A stretch of DNA of 64,000 nucleotides, taken from CAZCEC01 sp964497615 (GTDB taxonomy: Bacteria; Chloroflexota; Anaerolineae; Anaerolineales; UBA6663). Position numbers and translations under genes: made by a program. Shown piece after piece: positions 62,211 through 64,000 of this stretch. The stretch covers positions 43,238 to 107,237 of the forward strand of contig CAZCEC010000015.1 of the NCBI GenBank assembly GCA_964497615.1, written 5' to 3'. Under the pieces are notes generated by a model. That model saw only the letters and a list, made by a program, of their open reading frames with translations. It was not told where the DNA came from and ran no database searches. Every line of letters begins with the position of its first letter. The first letter of the stretch is position 1.

Positions 62211-62834
62211 TCAGCCCAAATACCCCTGGATGACTTCCAGCGCGCCCAACGGGAGCAGGACCTTGTCGTAACCCAGCAGGTCGCGAATGTTCAGGTAATT
62301 GGCGCGCAGAGTCTTGGCATCGCTCAGGTTGCGCACGGACCGCTCGACCGGCTCGTTGCGGGCCGGGAGCAGCACCAGGGTGGACTGCCCCTCGCCCGCC
62401 AGCTTGGTAAGGGTCGCGCGCATGGCCTGGGTCTTGATGTCCGTCAGGTTCAGATCCTCGACGACCACGATCTGCCCATCGCCGGCCTTGACCGACAGGG
62501 CGCTGCGCAGCGCGGCGCGCCGCATCTGGCGGGGCATGTCCTGGCGGTAGGAACGCGGCTTAGGGGTGTGCACCTTGCCGCCGCCCTTCCACTGCGGGGC
62601 ACGCGTGGACCCCTGGCGCGCGCGGCCAGTCCCCTTTTGCTTCCAGGGCTTCTTGCCGCCGCCGGAGACCTCGCCGCGGCTCTTGGTGCTGTGCGTCCCC
62701 AGGCGGGCATTCGCCATCTGGCGCTGATACGCCTGGTGCATCAGGTCCTTGTTGATGGGCGCTTCAAAGATCTCGGCCGGCAATTCCATCTTGCGCAGCA
62801 CGTCGCCCTGAAGGTTGCGTACTTCGATTTCCAT
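62211..62834 (-). CDS. rplD: 50S ribosomal protein L4
   Basis: A 207-residue protein. The tunnel loop has THSTKSRGEVSGGGKKPWKQ and KGTGRARQGSTRAPQWKGGG. In E. coli L4 represses the S10 operon; whether this holds here is not visible. It is 50 nt upstream of rplW. Confidence 0.97.
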   Translation of the reverse strand: MEIEVRNLQGDVLRKMELPAEIFEAPINKDLMHQAYQRQMANARLGTHSTKSRGEVSGGGKKPWKQKGTGRARQGSTRAPQWKGGGKVHTPKPRSYRQDMPRQMRRAALRSALSVKAGDGQIVVVEDLNLTDIKTQAMRATLTKLAGEGQSTLVLLPARNEPVERSVRNLSDAKTLRANYLNIRDLLGYDKVLLPLGALEVIQGYLG

Positions 62835-62836
62835 GA

Positions 62837-63460
62837 TTACCGCCGATGCTCTTTGATAATGACCACGGTGCCCTTGGCGCCGGGCACCGAACCACGCACG
62901 CCCAGCAGGTTGCGCTCGCCGTCCACCAGCACCACGCGGATGTTCAGTGACGTGACGCGCTCGCTGCCCATGTGGCCGGCCATGCGCTTGCCTTTATACA
63001 CACGGCCCGGCGTGGTCGTTTGGGCGCTGGAGCCAGGCGAGCGGGTGCGGTCGGAGGCGCCGTGCGTTTTGGGTTGGCGATTGAAGTTATGGCGCTTGAT
63101 GCCGCCCTGAAAGCCCTTGCCCTTGCTAATCCCGACCACATCCACCTGGTCGCCAACAGCAAAGACCTCAGCCGTGACCTTGTCGCCGGGCTTGAGGTCG
63201 GGGTATTCGCCCCGGAACTCGCGCAAGTGGCGCAGGGGCGGCAGGTTGTTGGCCTGGAGGTGGCCGCGCTCGCCAGCCGCGAGCCGCTTGGGGTTGACTT
63301 CCTCGAAGCCAAGCTGGACTGAGGTGTAGCCTTCCTTGGCCGCGGTGCGCACCTGGGTGACAAAGCATGGCCCAGCTTCAATCAGCGTGACAGGCGTGAC
63401 TAAGCCGTCAGCCGCAATGAGCTGGGTCATCCCAACTTTCTTTCCGATCAGCCCTTTCAT
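62837..63460 (-). CDS. rplC: 50S ribosomal protein L3
   Basis: A 207-residue protein near the peptidyl-transferase centre. GLIGKKVGMTQLIAADGLVT, FQGGIKRHNFNRQPKTHGAS and GHMGSERVT are diagnostic. ATG 63460 is preceded by GAAGGAGCG; TTG 63463 is in frame just before. Confidence 0.97.
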   Translation of the reverse strand: MKGLIGKKVGMTQLIAADGLVTPVTLIEAGPCFVTQVRTAAKEGYTSVQLGFEEVNPKRLAAGERGHLQANNLPPLRHLREFRGEYPDLKPGDKVTAEVFAVGDQVDVVGISKGKGFQGGIKRHNFNRQPKTHGASDRTRSPGSSAQTTTPGRVYKGKRMAGHMGSERVTSLNIRVVLVDGERNLLGVRGSVPGAKGTVVIIKEHRR

Positions 63461-63478
63461 CAATATCGCTCCTTCAGG

Positions 63479-63501
63479 GAGATGGTGCAGTGCACCGTCT
63501 C
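63479..63501 (-). promoter_or_regulatory. Inverted repeat in the rpsJ-rplC gap
   Basis: GAGA-T-GGTGCA-G-TGCACC-G-TCTC, with one mismatched pair, 19 nt upstream of the rplC ATG. The 172-nt gap is unusually long for this operon and might hold an internal leader structure. Confidence 0.45.
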
Positions 63502-63632
63502 AACCAGATATGGGACTGTCTGGCTGGGCGCGCCAGCATCATCCCTGGCCGGTCCGTCAGCGGCGGCGGGCCGCGGCGCTCATGTTTGGGGCCGCGCACC
63601 CGCCGGCTCGTGCTCCGGCGCATTATGCCAAA

Positions 63633-63941
63633 CTACAACTTGATTTCGATGTCCACACCCGCGGGCAGGTTCAGGCGGGTGAGCAAGTCAATGGTCTTGG
63701 CGTCCGGGTCCACCACGTCAATCAGGCGCTTGTGGGTCCGGATCTCAAAGTGTTCCTGCGAGTCCTTGTCAATAAAGGCGCCGCGGCGCACCGTGAAGCG
63801 TTCGACGCGGGTGGGCAGGGGCACGGGGCCGACGACCTTGGCGCCGGTGCGCTCGGCCGTCTCGACGATGCGCTTGGCCGACTGGTCAAGCACGCGGTGA
63901 TCGTAAGCCTTCAGGCGGATGCGGATCTTCTGCTTAGCCAT
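63633..63941 (-). CDS. rpsJ: 30S ribosomal protein S10
   Basis: A 102-residue protein, first of the S10 operon. IRIRLKAYDHRVLDQSAKRI, GPVPLPTRVERFTV and the closing LPAGVDIEIKL are diagnostic. It follows the tuf stop by 3 nt. Confidence 0.97.
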   Translation of the reverse strand: MAKQKIRIRLKAYDHRVLDQSAKRIVETAERTGAKVVGPVPLPTRVERFTVRRGAFIDKDSQEHFEIRTHKRLIDVVDPDAKTIDLLTRLNLPAGVDIEIKL

Positions 63942-63944
63942 GGC

Positions 63945-64000
63945 TTAGTCAATCACCTTGGTAATGACGCCGGCGCCGACGGTCAGGCCGCCTTCGCGGA
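63945..64000 (-). CDS. tuf: Elongation factor Tu (C-terminal end only)
   Basis: The last 17 codons, REGGLTVGAGVITKVID and TAA, match the EF-Tu domain III end (family form REGGRTVGAGVVTKIIE). The rest lies beyond the right edge. The tuf-rpsJ order is standard for the str-S10 junction. Confidence 0.92.
   Translation of the reverse strand, partial: REGGLTVGAGVITKVID

Overview
The window is a single high-GC chromosomal segment from a draft or metagenomic assembly (there is one run of ten N at 37186-37195). The gene content suggests a monoderm-like Chloroflexota bacterium of the Anaerolineae type. Supporting signs are several lipoproteins or anchored proteins with long Thr/Pro-rich linkers behind a lipobox or membrane anchor, an lgt gene, inositol-phospholipid synthesis genes, and an S10-spc-alpha ribosomal cluster followed by rplQ-truA-rplM-rpsI. 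This placement is inference from gene content, not from a tree.

Layout. 1-4459 (minus): hsp20, lon, a lone receiver protein and a PHP-domain protein cut by the left edge. 4530-5816 (plus): a gamma-carbonic anhydrase fused to a cyclic-nucleotide-binding domain, and a small unknown gene. 5836-11815 (minus): ABC exporter genes, lgt, a CDP-alcohol phosphotransferase, inositol-3-phosphate synthase and an EamA exporter. 11862-11939: tRNA-Pro(CGG) with its own promoter and terminator. 12286-15999 (minus): an S41 protease lipoprotein, a phosphodiesterase-like lipoprotein, an SDR and a 35-codon ORF. 16064-18179 (plus): a small membrane protein and a GT39-like transferase. 18201-23828 (minus): a tight four-gene operon of zinc ribbon/membrane protein, anchored SH3-like protein, GTPase and a giant unknown protein. 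This is the best candidate for an undescribed system. 23967-26205 (plus): Tat-exported two-domain multicopper oxidase and a ZIP transporter. 26296-28084 (minus): nrfHA ammonia-forming nitrite reductase with a CRP/FNR-type site at its promoter. 28305-30865 (minus): aldo/keto reductase, SixA-like phosphatase and a sigma factor. 31080-33145 (minus): KtrAB-type potassium uptake. 33286-35510 (plus): two anchored coiled-coil proteins, the first with a ComEA-like HhH domain. 35660-39681: two beta-propeller proteins flanking a two-component system with tandem operators. 39845-46885: tryptophanase, a receiver-GAF-GGDEF protein, phosphofructokinase, mazG and another GT39-like enzyme.

47027-64000 (minus) is the ribosomal supercluster, read tuf (end only), rpsJ, rplC, rplD, rplW, rplB, rpsS, rplV, rpsC, rplP, rpmC, rpsQ, rplN, rplX, rplE, rpsN, rpsH, rplF, rplR, rpsE, rpmD, rplO, secY, adk, map, then (new promoter) rpmJ, rpsM, rpsK, rpsD, rpoA, rplQ, truA, rplM, rpsI. 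infA is absent from its usual place. 

Regulation visible in the DNA: several genes have a -10 hexamer only 6-9 nt before the ATG, which predicts leaderless mRNAs; two divergent promoters are built on inverted repeats; and sites for a CRP/FNR-like and an OmpR-like regulator sit at appropriate promoter positions.
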